Source of the DNA: Lachnospiraceae bacterium
Lineage (GTDB): Bacteria; Bacillota_A; Clostridia; Lachnospirales; Lachnospiraceae
Length of the DNA: 24,973 bases
Assembly: GCA_017613055.1 (NCBI GenBank)
Contig: JAGAES010000125.1
Location: 1 to 24,973, forward strand
Direction of reading: 5' to 3'
Position 1 is the first letter of the stretch; the number at the start of each line of letters is the position of its first letter. Position numbers and translations under genes: made by a program. The notes under the pieces are model-generated. The model was not told where the DNA came from and did no database searches. It saw only the letters and a list, made by a program, of their open reading frames with translations. Of the stretch, positions 15,839-23,897 are shown in pieces.

Positions 15839-17353
15839 ATGAGAGTAAATCTTTTAAACTGTGCGGATTATGTGGCAAGCGACATCATGCCGTTTAAGGT
15901 CGACGTGTTCGAAGATCTGAATCTGGATCCGATTCTTTCGATCATGAGCAAGAAGGACAAATTCGTCCAGCAGGCATGTAAGGCAATCCTTCTTTCACCG
16001 AGCGCGGACCGAAAAAACGTTCTTCACCGCCAGCAGGCATTAAGAGAAGCGTTAGAACATAAGAAAGACATCTTTTCTCTGTACGTGACCGTTGCGGAAG
16101 TGTATACCGACCTTACGAATCTCCGTAACCGCACGAAGAAGGAGGGCAATCCGCTTCCTGCCGTCCGCGTATTGAATTCGATTGAAACGCTCGACCTGCT
16201 TTCGACCGGACTTGAGAAATTAAGAGAAGTCATCATCGATGCGAACAACCGCTTTGAGCCGGGCATTTTCCGTGATTTCTTCGAAGCGTTTCTGCTTGAA
16301 TATGACAATTCATTCATGCTTCTCGTTCACGAGAAATGCCAGGCGCTTCGTACGCTTCAGGTCGGCGGCGAAATCCAGATGAGCGGCCGGATCGGACGCG
16401 GAATGAAGTTTGACGACCTTTTGGTGAATTCCGTTTCCGAGTACCGCGTAAAGCGTAAATTCGAAAAATGGGACTCCTTATTCGGCGCCAAATTAAGACG
16501 GAACGAAATCCGGATCAGTTACGACGACCTGCAGATCACAAGAGACTGCAGAGACCTCGAAAGCACCGGCCTTTTGCATGTTTCATCCTGCTTTGAAGAC
16601 TTCAACAAGGACCTGTCAAGACTGTTTGAGAACCTCCGTACGCAGCTTGCTTTCTTCTACGGGTGCTGTAATCTGCATACGCATATGTCCGGCATGACGT
16701 TCGGTTTATGCTTTCCGGTAATCGAAGAGCACGCACATGCAATCGAAGTATCTAGCGTTTATGACCTGCCGCTTGCAATCAACACGCTCCGGCTTCCCGT
16801 AACGAACAAACTGGAAGGATTTGATACGCTTCTTTACGTGATTACGGGCGTAAATGACGGCGGAAAGACTTCCTTCATGCGTTCGGTCGCAATCGCGCAG
16901 ATTATGGCGCAGTGCGGCATGTTTGTTCCGTGCAGAAGAATGACAACCTCGCTGTTCCGCGGAATCTATACGCATTTTGTGAGAAACGAAGACGTGACGA
17001 TGACGTCCGGAAGACTTGAGGAAGAACTGTCCCGGTTAAGCCGCATGATTGACATTATGGCGCCCGGCAGTCTGCTGTTCTTAAACGAATCGTTTGCGAC
17101 GACCTCCGAGAACGAGGGTGCGACGATTGCGGACGATATTATCCGTGCGTTAAATGACAGCGATGTGACCGTTTTCTTCGTAACGCATATCTATGCATAC
17201 GCCAAGAAGGCTTTCCGTGAGAATTATCCGAGAACGCAGTTTTTGCAGACGGAGCGGAACGAGAAGAACGAAAGAACGTACCGGATTATCTCCGGAGAAC
17301 CTTCGATGACCGGCTACGGCATGGAACTTTATAAGAAAATCATCGGAGAATAA
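15839..17353 (+). CDS. MutS-like ATPase, second of a tandem pair
   Basis: The 504-residue protein is a diverged paralogue of the gene eight bases upstream. It repeats the N-terminal DLNLD motif (residues 26-30), has a helical core, and carries a MutS-type ATPase domain. Walker A is GVNDGGKTS with K343, exactly the same residue number as in the first protein. TMTSGRLEEELSRLSRMIDIM precedes Walker B, SLLFLNESFATTSENEG, again Asn-Glu (N416-E417) in place of Asp-Glu. FVTHIYAYAKKA fits the MutS histidine segment. Mismatch-recognition domains are absent. Equal size, adjacency and shared deviations suggest the two form a heterodimer, as MutS-family ATPases work as dimers; this is inference. The ribosome site is weak (TAGGTGACGG), fitting translational coupling. 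The tRNA-Leu transcript converges on its stop codon. Confidence 0.85.
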   Translation: MRVNLLNCADYVASDIMPFKVDVFEDLNLDPILSIMSKKDKFVQQACKAILLSPSADRKNVLHRQQALREALEHKKDIFSLYVTVAEVYTDLTNLRNRTKKEGNPLPAVRVLNSIETLDLLSTGLEKLREVIIDANNRFEPGIFRDFFEAFLLEYDNSFMLLVHEKCQALRTLQVGGEIQMSGRIGRGMKFDDLLVNSVSEYRVKRKFEKWDSLFGAKLRRNEIRISYDDLQITRDCRDLESTGLLHVSSCFEDFNKDLSRLFENLRTQLAFFYGCCNLHTHMSGMTFGLCFPVIEEHAHAIEVSSVYDLPLAINTLRLPVTNKLEGFDTLLYVITGVNDGGKTSFMRSVAIAQIMAQCGMFVPCRRMTTSLFRGIYTHFVRNEDVTMTSGRLEEELSRLSRMIDIMAPGSLLFLNESFATTSENEGATIADDIIRALNDSDVTVFFVTHIYAYAKKAFRENYPRTQFLQTERNEKNERTYRIISGEPSMTGYGMELYKKIIGE

Positions 17354-17379
17354 AAAAGAGACGTTCCGAAGAACGTCCC
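17352..17379 (-). terminator. Intrinsic terminator of tRNA-Leu
   Basis: Read on the - strand, GGGACGTTC, loop TTCG, GAACGTCTC form a 9 bp stem (one G-U) capped by a stable UUCG tetraloop, followed directly by six T. It starts two bases after the tRNA 3' end. On the + strand the hairpin lacks a T run, though it may still slow transcripts leaving the MutS-like gene. Confidence 0.9.
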
Positions 17380-17381
17380 GA

Positions 17382-17464
17382 TGCGGATGGCGGGACTTGA
17401 ACCCGCACGAGTGTTAGCCCGGCAGATTTTGAGTCTGCTGCGTCTGCCATTCCGCCACATCCGC
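17382..17464 (-). tRNA. tRNA-Leu (anticodon CAA)
   Basis: The - strand folds as a class II tRNA. The acceptor stem is GCGGATG/CATCCGC (17464-17458 with 17389-17383) with discriminator A at 17382. The anticodon stem GCAGA/TCTGC closes the loop CTCAAAA, giving anticodon CAA at 17431-17429, which reads UUG. A long variable arm and a GGTTCAA T-loop are present. The A73 discriminator and long variable arm are leucine features. CCA is not encoded, so it must be added after transcription. The length is 83 bases. It has its own promoter and terminator and is not part of a tRNA array. Confidence 0.96.
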
Positions 17465-17475
17465 TGACAGCGGTT

Positions 17476-17504
17476 ATTCTATCATACCGGTTGTGAAATT
17501 GCAA
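17476..17504 (-). promoter_or_regulatory. Sigma-A type promoter of tRNA-Leu
   Basis: On the - strand TTGCAA (17504-17499), a 17-base spacer, then TAGAAT (17481-17476) preceded by TGA as an extended -10. The predicted start lies only a few bases before the mature 5' end, as is common for single bacterial tRNA genes. Confidence 0.75.
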
Positions 17505-17534
17505 CAGGAATTTGTCCGGGAGGAGGCGACGGTT

Positions 17535-18023
17535 TTGGATTGTACGACTTGTCAGGAATGTACGAAACAATACATTGACGGCTGTCTGCCTCAGAACCGG
17601 ATTTTGGAGTATTGCGAACATCTTGACGGCTGCAGCAAGTGCCGTGAGGATCTGTATATCAATTACTCGATTGTTACGGCGCTTCGGCAGTTAAACAACG
17701 GCGAAGAGCTTTCGGATGACTTCGTAAAGGAAGTGGACGCCGGTCTTGCCGCCTCGAAGGCAAGGATTCACCGTTCTCAAAGAATCCGCGTATTCAGAAG
17801 GATTTTCATTGCAATCGAAATTCTCGGAATTGCCGCTGCAATGGCAATCTTCACGCCGAAGGAAAAAGATTACGCGTTTCTTCCCGAAGATGAAGAATCG
17901 CGTATCGTCATCGAATACTACGGCGTTCCGTCCTATATGGATCCGGTCCTTAAAGGCATCTATCACTACCATGAGGATGTTCTTTCGTACATGAAGGAAG
18001 CCGAACAGGCGAAGGGAGAATGA
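17535..18023 (+). CDS. Zinc-finger (anti-sigma-like) single-pass membrane protein
   Basis: I do not recognise an exact family. The 162-residue product has a cysteine-rich N-terminus: CTTCQEC at residues 3-9, C17, C27, and H29-x3-C33-x2-C36, the HxxxCxxC pattern of anti-sigma zinc fingers (zf-HC2 type). One membrane segment follows at about 88-106 (RIFIAIEILGIAAAMAIF), then about 55 residues outside the membrane. The layout fits an anti-sigma factor or membrane zinc-finger regulator, but no sigma factor gene is adjacent. TTG at 17535 is chosen as start because GGGAGGAGG ends eight bases before it. An in-frame GTG at 17493 would add 14 residues but would lie within the tRNA promoter region with no ribosome site. 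The stop lies just before polA, whose expression it probably precedes in one transcript. Confidence 0.75.
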   Translation: MDCTTCQECTKQYIDGCLPQNRILEYCEHLDGCSKCREDLYINYSIVTALRQLNNGEELSDDFVKEVDAGLAASKARIHRSQRIRVFRRIFIAIEILGIAAAMAIFTPKEKDYAFLPEDEESRIVIEYYGVPSYMDPVLKGIYHYHEDVLSYMKEAEQAKGE

Positions 18024-18025
18024 AT

Positions 18026-20758
18026 ATGGATGAATATTTCCTGATTATCGACGGTTCGTCCCTTCTTTCGACGCAGTATTACGGAAACCTTCCCCGCGAA
18101 GTTCTGATGGGAAAGACGCAGGAGGAGCGCGAGGCCAACTATAAAAAGATTATGCATACCGGTGCCGGCGTATACACAAACGGTGTATACGGATTCCTTC
18201 GTTCGCTTTTTAAGATTATCGGCACGATGCCTCCGAGGTACCTTGCGGTTACATGGGATTTGACGCGGGATACGTTTCGAAGAGAGCTTTACCCGGATTA
18301 TAAGGGTAACCGCGGTGAGACGCCGTATCCGCTTAAGGATCAGTTTGCGTTATGCCAGCGTGTGCTTTCCGAAATCGGCGTGAAGCAGTTTATGGATATG
18401 CGCTTTGAGGCAGACGATTTCAGCGGAAGCCTCTGTAAACGTTTTGAAAACGACGTACCGGTCAGAATCCTTACGAAAGACCACGATTACCTGCAGCTTG
18501 TAAATGACAAGGTATCCGTGTTTCTTCTTCAGTCCGCGCAGAAGAAAGCGGACGAGCTGTTGAAGAAGTATCATATGGATGCTTCCGTATGCCCTGAGAA
18601 ATGTTTCTTAATGACGCCGGAAACCGTGCAGGGCGAGGAAGGTGTGAAGCCCGCCTCCATTGCTCATCTGAAGGCGCTTCAGGGCGACAGCTCCGACAAC
18701 ATCAAAGGCGTTCCGGGAATCGGACCGCAGACGGCGGTTGCCTTGATTGCGAAATACGAAACCGTTGAAACCCTTTATGCGGCAATCGATGCGGCCGGTT
18801 CGGATACGGACGGATTGTACGCTTCCTGGAAAGAACTCGGAATCAAACGGAATCCGATCGGAACGTTAACCAAGCAGGAAGAAGGCACTTTGTCCGGCAG
18901 GGAAGCAGCCGAGCTCAGTTTGAAACTTGCGACCATTAAGACGGATATTCCGATTGACGAAACGCTTGAGGACCTTACTTTGAACCTTTCGAAAGAAGGC
19001 ATCGATAAGGTTTTACATGAACTTGAATTCCAAAGCCTGACACCTCCGGAAACCGGGATGGTTAAAAGCGCGCTTAAGGAATTGTCGGCGGAATGGATTT
19101 CTGCGGAAGATTTCGATACGGCCGAGGAATTATGCAAGAAGATATTAAACGACAAAGAAACGGCGTACGGTATTGCCCCGGATAAAGAGTCCGGAATTCT
19201 TTATCTTGCAGGTGCCGAAGAAGCGTACCGCTTTATTCCGGACGGTTTCTTCATTACGGAGGAGTATCTTTCCGCATTTCTTAAAAAGCTCTCCGAAAAG
19301 GCCGATCTGTACGCTGCAGATTGCAAAACCCTGACCGGTTTGTTCCCAAAACCTTGCGAACGGCTTTATGACCTGTCGGTCTGCGATTATCTGTTAAGGC
19401 CGCTTTCCGGTTCGCACGGGGCGAAAGATCTGCAGATGGAGTATGCCCCCGGCGTGGCATTTGCCGAAGGGAGCGAAGGAATGGTGATGCTTCTTCGTGA
19501 AGTCGGCGGGACGGTACTTAAGAAGCTGTCCGATGCCGGCATGACGGAACTTTATAAGACAATTGAGCATCCGCTGATCTGGGTGCTTGCCGATATGGAA
19601 AAGACCGGCATCTATGCGGATCCGGATCTTCTTAAGAAGCTGAGTGCCGAGTTTAACGAACGTCTTACCAAAGAAGAGAAAACAATTTATGAAACGGCCG
19701 GAACGACGTTCAATATCAATTCGCCGAAACAGCTCGGTGAGGTTTTGTTTGAGCGGATGAAGCTTCCGGGCGGCAAGAAGACCAAGACCGGGTATTCGAC
19801 TGCAGCCGACGTGCTTGAGCGGATGAGCGAGGACCAGCCGATTGTAAAGCATATTCTTACGTACCGGCAATTCGGCAAGTTAAAAAGCGTTTATGCGGAC
19901 GGACTGCAGAACTTTATTGCGGAAGACGGAAGGATTCATACGACGTTCCGTCAGACCGTTACGGCAACCGGAAGACTCAGTTCGACTGACCCGAACCTTC
20001 AGAACATTCCGATCCGGACCGAAGAAGGACGCGAGATTCGTAAAGTATTTCTTCCGAAACCCGGTTGTCTGTTCTTAGACGCCGACTATTCGCAGATTGA
20101 ACTTCGGCTGATGGCGCATATGTCCGGTGACGAAGCTTTGATCGGAGCGTACCGGAATGCGGAAGACATCCACCGCATGACGGCTTCGCAGGTATTTCAT
20201 GTGCCTTATAACGAGGTTACCGGCGAGCAGCGAAGCGCTGCCAAGGCCGTGAACTTCGGAATCCTTTACGGAATCAGTTCGTTCGGGCTCGGACAGAACC
20301 TCGGAATCAGCCGTAAGACCGCGGAAGCATACATCAATGCATATTATGAGCGGTATCCCGCGATGAAACGGTATCTTGACGAGAACGTCCGTCTGGCGAA
20401 GGAGCAGGGCTATGTGAAGACCTTATTCGGCCGGATTCGTCCGATTCCCGAGCTTACGTCGTCGAATTTCGCGGAACGGTCCTTCGGGGAACGCGTAGCG
20501 ATGAATTCCCCGATTCAGGGAACCGCTGCTGACATCATGAAGCTTGCGATGCTTCGAATCGCACGGATGCTCCGCGAGAAAAAGCTCCGCTCGAAGATGC
20601 TCGTGCAGGTGCATGACGAAATCCTCGTCGAAACATATCACGAAGAAGAATCCGCGGTTTATGCGGTTTTGAAAGAAGCAATGGAAGGAGCAGCCGAACT
20701 TTCGGTTCCGCTTACGGCGGATATCCACCGGGGTTACAGCTGGTACGAAGCAAAATAA
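18026..20758 (+). CDS. polA: DNA polymerase I
   Basis: Pol I fills gaps, removes RNA primers during lagging-strand synthesis and serves in excision repair. The 910-residue product has a 5' nuclease domain (about 1-310: IIDGSS, EADD, TKDHDYLQLV, GDSSDNIKGVPGIGPQTA). A 3'-5' exonuclease-like domain (about 330-480) lacks the DxE catalytic motif and should be inactive. The family A polymerase domain has motif A DADYSQIELRL (D685), motif B RSAAKAVNFGILYG and motif C VHDEILVE (D864). The 5' nuclease domain has two insertions compared with E. coli, near residues 18-44 and just before LKALQGDSSDN. ATG 18026 is preferred because GGGAG lies seven bases before it; ATG 18020 overlaps the upstream stop but is too close to that site. 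coaE overlaps its stop codon as TAATG. Confidence 0.96.
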   Translation: MDEYFLIIDGSSLLSTQYYGNLPREVLMGKTQEEREANYKKIMHTGAGVYTNGVYGFLRSLFKIIGTMPPRYLAVTWDLTRDTFRRELYPDYKGNRGETPYPLKDQFALCQRVLSEIGVKQFMDMRFEADDFSGSLCKRFENDVPVRILTKDHDYLQLVNDKVSVFLLQSAQKKADELLKKYHMDASVCPEKCFLMTPETVQGEEGVKPASIAHLKALQGDSSDNIKGVPGIGPQTAVALIAKYETVETLYAAIDAAGSDTDGLYASWKELGIKRNPIGTLTKQEEGTLSGREAAELSLKLATIKTDIPIDETLEDLTLNLSKEGIDKVLHELEFQSLTPPETGMVKSALKELSAEWISAEDFDTAEELCKKILNDKETAYGIAPDKESGILYLAGAEEAYRFIPDGFFITEEYLSAFLKKLSEKADLYAADCKTLTGLFPKPCERLYDLSVCDYLLRPLSGSHGAKDLQMEYAPGVAFAEGSEGMVMLLREVGGTVLKKLSDAGMTELYKTIEHPLIWVLADMEKTGIYADPDLLKKLSAEFNERLTKEEKTIYETAGTTFNINSPKQLGEVLFERMKLPGGKKTKTGYSTAADVLERMSEDQPIVKHILTYRQFGKLKSVYADGLQNFIAEDGRIHTTFRQTVTATGRLSSTDPNLQNIPIRTEEGREIRKVFLPKPGCLFLDADYSQIELRLMAHMSGDEALIGAYRNAEDIHRMTASQVFHVPYNEVTGEQRSAAKAVNFGILYGISSFGLGQNLGISRKTAEAYINAYYERYPAMKRYLDENVRLAKEQGYVKTLFGRIRPIPELTSSNFAERSFGERVAMNSPIQGTAADIMKLAMLRIARMLREKKLRSKMLVQVHDEILVETYHEEESAVYAVLKEAMEGAAELSVPLTADIHRGYSWYEAK

Positions 20759-21363
20759 TGGTTGACCACACGAAAGTCATCGGAATAACCGGCGGCGTCG
20801 GTTCCGGCAAGAGCCACGTCTGTAAACTGATTGCAAAACATCTCGGTTATCCGGTGATTGATTCCGACAGCATCTCCCGGAAGCAGATGGAACCCGGCGG
20901 ACCGGTTCTTAAAAAGGTTCTTGAGACATTCGGCCGGGAATACGCGAACGAGGACGGGACATTGAACCGCTCTAAACTGGCGTCTCTTGTGTTTCAGGAC
21001 GAAGAAAAGTTACTTGCGTTAAATGCCATCACGCATCCCGCCGTCATCGAGGAGATTCAGGAAACCATCCGCGGATATGCAAAGAAGCACATTCCGTTCG
21101 TTTTCGTGGAATCTGCGCTTGCGTGCTCTGCAGGCTACCGTTCGTTCTGCGACGAATTATGGGTAGTAACCGCTCCCGAACCGGTAAGGCGCTACCGTCT
21201 TAAGAAAGGCCGGGGCTATACCGACGAACGGATTTCTTCTCTGTTCTCCGAGCAGTTAAGCGAAGCGGAGCTTAAGAAACTCTGTGACAAGGAAATCGTA
21301 AACGGCAACATGGTCGGCGACATTGAAATCTGTTATCAGGTCGAAACCCTTCTCGGGCTGTAG
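20758..21363 (+). CDS. coaE: Dephospho-CoA kinase
   Basis: CoaE phosphorylates the 3'-hydroxyl of dephospho-CoA, the last step of coenzyme A synthesis. The 201-residue product has the P-loop GITGGVGSGKS near the N-terminus, the substrate-binding VIDSDSISRKQMEPGGP segment, LNAITHPAVIEEI, and a lid region with RLKKGRGYTDERISS. Length is typical. The usual DxPLLxE block reads VFVESALACSAGY here, keeping the glutamate but diverging otherwise, so the catalytic centre is somewhat unusual. No SD is visible; the ATG overlaps the polA stop codon, so translation depends on polA ribosomes. polA-coaE adjacency is common in Firmicutes, often with mutM between them, which is missing here. Confidence 0.94.
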   Translation: MVDHTKVIGITGGVGSGKSHVCKLIAKHLGYPVIDSDSISRKQMEPGGPVLKKVLETFGREYANEDGTLNRSKLASLVFQDEEKLLALNAITHPAVIEEIQETIRGYAKKHIPFVFVESALACSAGYRSFCDELWVVTAPEPVRRYRLKKGRGYTDERISSLFSEQLSEAELKKLCDKEIVNGNMVGDIEICYQVETLLGL

Positions 21364-21380
21364 GCGGGAAGGCGGCTTAC

Positions 21381-22178
21381 TTGGTTAAGTTTTTCAGTTT
21401 GGCAAGCGGAAGCTCCGGCAATTCGATTTATATCGGAACCGAACAAAGCGGCGTTTTGGTGGATGCCGGCATCAGCGCGAAGAAACTCGAAGGCTTCCTG
21501 CTTTCGCAGTTCATTCATCCTGACGAGCTTTCTGCAATATTGATCACGCATGAACACAGTGACCATATATGCGGGCTTCCGGTGTTTTTAAAGCGTTATC
21601 CGGTTCCGGTTTACGCGACGAAAAGAACCATCACGTATATACGGTCGCAAAGAGGAGCGGAATCGCTTCCCGAAGAGCTGTTTCATCCGATCTGCCCCGG
21701 GGAGACGGTCACATTTGCCGATATTACCGCGACGTCGTGCCCGGTCATGCACGACGCGAAGGACCCTGTAGCATATTCGTTCGTCGCGCAGGGCCATAAG
21801 ATCGGAATGGCGACCGACCTCGGCTGCATCACGCCCGAGGTGGTGAAGCATCTTTCGGATTCCGAGCTTTTATACCTTGAGTCTAATTACGACCGGTATA
21901 TGCTTCTTGCAGGCTCGTATCCGTACCCGTTAAAGCAGAGGATCATGGGAGAGTGCGGGCACCTTTCGAACGAGGACTCGGCGCGGCTTGTGTCTCATGT
22001 GATTCACGAAAAGCTCCGCTGCATCGTCCTTGCGCATCTGAGCAAAGAAAACAATGTTCCGGACCTCGCGCTCATCACGATGAAGAACGAACTTGACGGC
22101 GTCTGGAACTTTGATACACCGAGGCCGCGGCTTGTTGTCGCGCCGCGCGACGTTCCGATGGACGTCATAAAGTTATAA
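21381..22178 (+). CDS. walJ: MBL-fold metallo-hydrolase, WalJ/YycJ family
   Basis: WalJ (YycJ) is a metallo-beta-lactamase-fold hydrolase encoded with the WalKR two-component system in Bacillus. It is linked to cell-wall and division control and to DNA repair or end processing, and its exact substrate is uncertain. The 265-residue product begins FFSLASGSSGNSIYI, the family start, and has metal ligands H57, H59, D61 and H62 in THEHSDH, then PVMHDA, MATDLG and LAHLSKENN. The start is TTG at 21381, with GGGAAGG about eight bases upstream. Here it lies after coaE, 17 bases away, and no walR or walK is in the window, so its control may differ from the Bacillus case. The family is clear, but the name is by similarity. 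Confidence 0.88.
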   Translation: MVKFFSLASGSSGNSIYIGTEQSGVLVDAGISAKKLEGFLLSQFIHPDELSAILITHEHSDHICGLPVFLKRYPVPVYATKRTITYIRSQRGAESLPEELFHPICPGETVTFADITATSCPVMHDAKDPVAYSFVAQGHKIGMATDLGCITPEVVKHLSDSELLYLESNYDRYMLLAGSYPYPLKQRIMGECGHLSNEDSARLVSHVIHEKLRCIVLAHLSKENNVPDLALITMKNELDGVWNFDTPRPRLVVAPRDVPMDVIKL

Positions 22179-22202
22179 GGCTTCGGCCGGAAAGAGGTTT
22201 TT

Positions 22203-22475
22203 ATGAAAAGAGCAATTATAACCGTTGTCGGAAAGGATACCGTCGGCATTATCGCCAAGGTATGCACATATTTATCCGGGGCAAATGTGAACGTTCTCGA
22301 CATTTCGCAAACCATCGTCAGCGGTTACTTCAACATGATGATGGTGGTCGACGTATCCGGAAGCCCGAAGGATTTCGGCACGCTTTCGGATGAACTGACT
22401 ACGGTCGGCGAGGGCATCGGCGTTGTAATTCACATCCAGTCCGAAGATATTTTTGATATGATGCACCGCATCTGA
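22203..22475 (+). CDS. ACT domain protein, UPF0237 family
   Basis: The 90-residue protein is a single ACT domain, a ligand-binding fold that often senses amino acids. It opens with RAIITVVGKDTVGIIAKVCTYL and continues with ANVNVLDISQTIVSGYFNMMMVVDV, typical of the UPF0237 group related to glycine-cleavage regulators. No catalytic part is present. AAGAGG lies five bases before the ATG. The gene is followed 13 bases later by the UPF0210 gene. These two families are very often neighbours, so the ACT domain is probably a regulatory partner of that protein; the ligand is unknown. Confidence 0.92.
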   Translation: MKRAIITVVGKDTVGIIAKVCTYLSGANVNVLDISQTIVSGYFNMMMVVDVSGSPKDFGTLSDELTTVGEGIGVVIHIQSEDIFDMMHRI

Positions 22476-22488
22476 GTGAGGATATAGC

Positions 22489-23853
22489 ATGATCAGCAGA
22501 AGAGAAATTCAGGAAACAAACCGTATGATTGCGGAAATGAACCTCGATGTGCGTACCATCACGATGGGCATATCGCTGTTCGACTGCATCGATTCCGATC
22601 TTACGGTTCTGTGCGATAATATCTACAAAAAGATAACGACGCTTGCGAAGGATCTCGTCCGCGTCGGCGACGAAATCGCGAAGGAATACGGCATTCCGGT
22701 CGTCAATAAGCGGATCAGCGTGACTCCGATCGGCATGATCGGGGCTTCCGCATGCAAGAGTCCGTCGGATTATACCGAAATCGCAAGGACCCTTGACAGG
22801 GCCGCGAAGACGGTGGGCATCAATTTCATCGGCGGATACACCGCGCTTGTCGCAAAGGGCATGACGAAAGCCGAAGAGATGCTTCTCAGATCGATTCCGG
22901 AGGCACTTTCGGTAACCGATGTCGTGTGCAGCTCCGCAAACGTCGGCTCGACGAAAACCGGTATCAATATGGACGCCGTAAGGCTTATGGGACAGGTCAT
23001 CAAAGAAACGGCCGAGCGGACCAAAGAGAACGATTCCATCGGATGCGCAAAGCTTGTCGTATTCTGTAACGCGCCCGATGACAACCCGTTCATGGCGGGA
23101 GCTTTCCACGGCGTAACCGAAGCTGATTCGATTATCAATGTCGGCGTCAGCGGACCCGGCGTTGTGAAAAAGGCGCTTGAGCAGGCAAGAGGAAAGGATT
23201 TCGAATTCCTCTGCGAGACGATTAAGAAAACTGCCTTTAAGATTACCCGTGTCGGCCAGCTCGTGGCGAAGAGAGCGTCCGAGCGGCTCAACGTTCCGTT
23301 CGGTATCGTAGACCTTTCGCTTGCACCTACGCCCGCTGTCGGAGACAGCGTCGCCGAAATTCTTCAGGAAATCGGTCTTGAGTATCCCGGTGCACCCGGC
23401 ACGACCGCAGCTCTTGCGCTTCTTAACGACCAGGTTAAAAAGGGCGGCATTATGGCGTCGTCTTATGTCGGCGGACTTTCCGGAGCGTTCATTCCGGTCA
23501 GCGAGGATCAGGGCATGATTGAGGCTGTTCAGAAGGGCTGCCTGACGCTTGAGAAACTTGAGGCAATGACCTGCGTTTGTTCGGTAGGCCTTGACATGAT
23601 TGCAATTCCGGGAAAGACAAGCGCAGACACGTTAAGCGGCATCATAGCGGACGAAATGGCCATCGGTATGATCAACCAGAAGACGACGGCCGTCCGTCTG
23701 ATTCCGGTCATCGGAAAGGATGTCGGAGACAATGCGGAATTCGGAGGGCTCCTCGGCTACGCACCGATCATGCCGGTCAATCCGTATTCCTGCAGTGCTT
23801 TTGTAAACCGCGCGGGCCGTATTCCGGCACCCGTGCACAGCTTTAAGAATTAA
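22489..23853 (+). CDS. UPF0210 (DUF711, PFL-like fold) protein
   Basis: The 454-residue product matches UPF0210 over its full length: [14 protein letters not shown] at the start, [90 protein letters not shown], and a C-terminal end with [26 protein letters not shown]. The fold of this family resembles pyruvate formate-lyase, but the reaction is unknown, and I see no obvious glycyl-radical loop. TGAGGA precedes the ATG by six bases. It lies in a pair with the ACT protein. Members occur in anaerobes and streptococci, which fits the inferred host. Confidence 0.93.
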   Translation: MISRREIQETNRMIAEMNLDVRTITMGISLFDCIDSDLTVLCDNIYKKITTLAKDLVRVGDEIAKEYGIPVVNKRISVTPIGMIGASACKSPSDYTEIARTLDRAAKTVGINFIGGYTALVAKGMTKAEEMLLRSIPEALSVTDVVCSSANVGSTKTGINMDAVRLMGQVIKETAERTKENDSIGCAKLVVFCNAPDDNPFMAGAFHGVTEADSIINVGVSGPGVVKKALEQARGKDFEFLCETIKKTAFKITRVGQLVAKRASERLNVPFGIVDLSLAPTPAVGDSVAEILQEIGLEYPGAPGTTAALALLNDQVKKGGIMASSYVGGLSGAFIPVSEDQGMIEAVQKGCLTLEKLEAMTCVCSVGLDMIAIPGKTSADTLSGIIADEMAIGMINQKTTAVRLIPVIGKDVGDNAEFGGLLGYAPIMPVNPYSCSAFVNRAGRIPAPVHSFKN

Positions 23854-23897
23854 CATATATCCATTACATTTGCCGTAATAAAAGAAGGAGGGCCCTT

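Noticed and set aside
14295..17353. Phage or defence system around the MutS-like pair
   Set aside because: No integrase, nuclease, toxin or methylase is adjacent, base use resembles the neighbours, and the flanks are housekeeping genes. The pair is unexplained, but a defence role has no support in the sequence.
23850..23881. Possible promoter before the alarmone synthetase (TTAACA ... TAATAA)
   Set aside because: The spacer would be 20 bases and the AT-rich gap offers several weak matches by chance. Not good enough to call.
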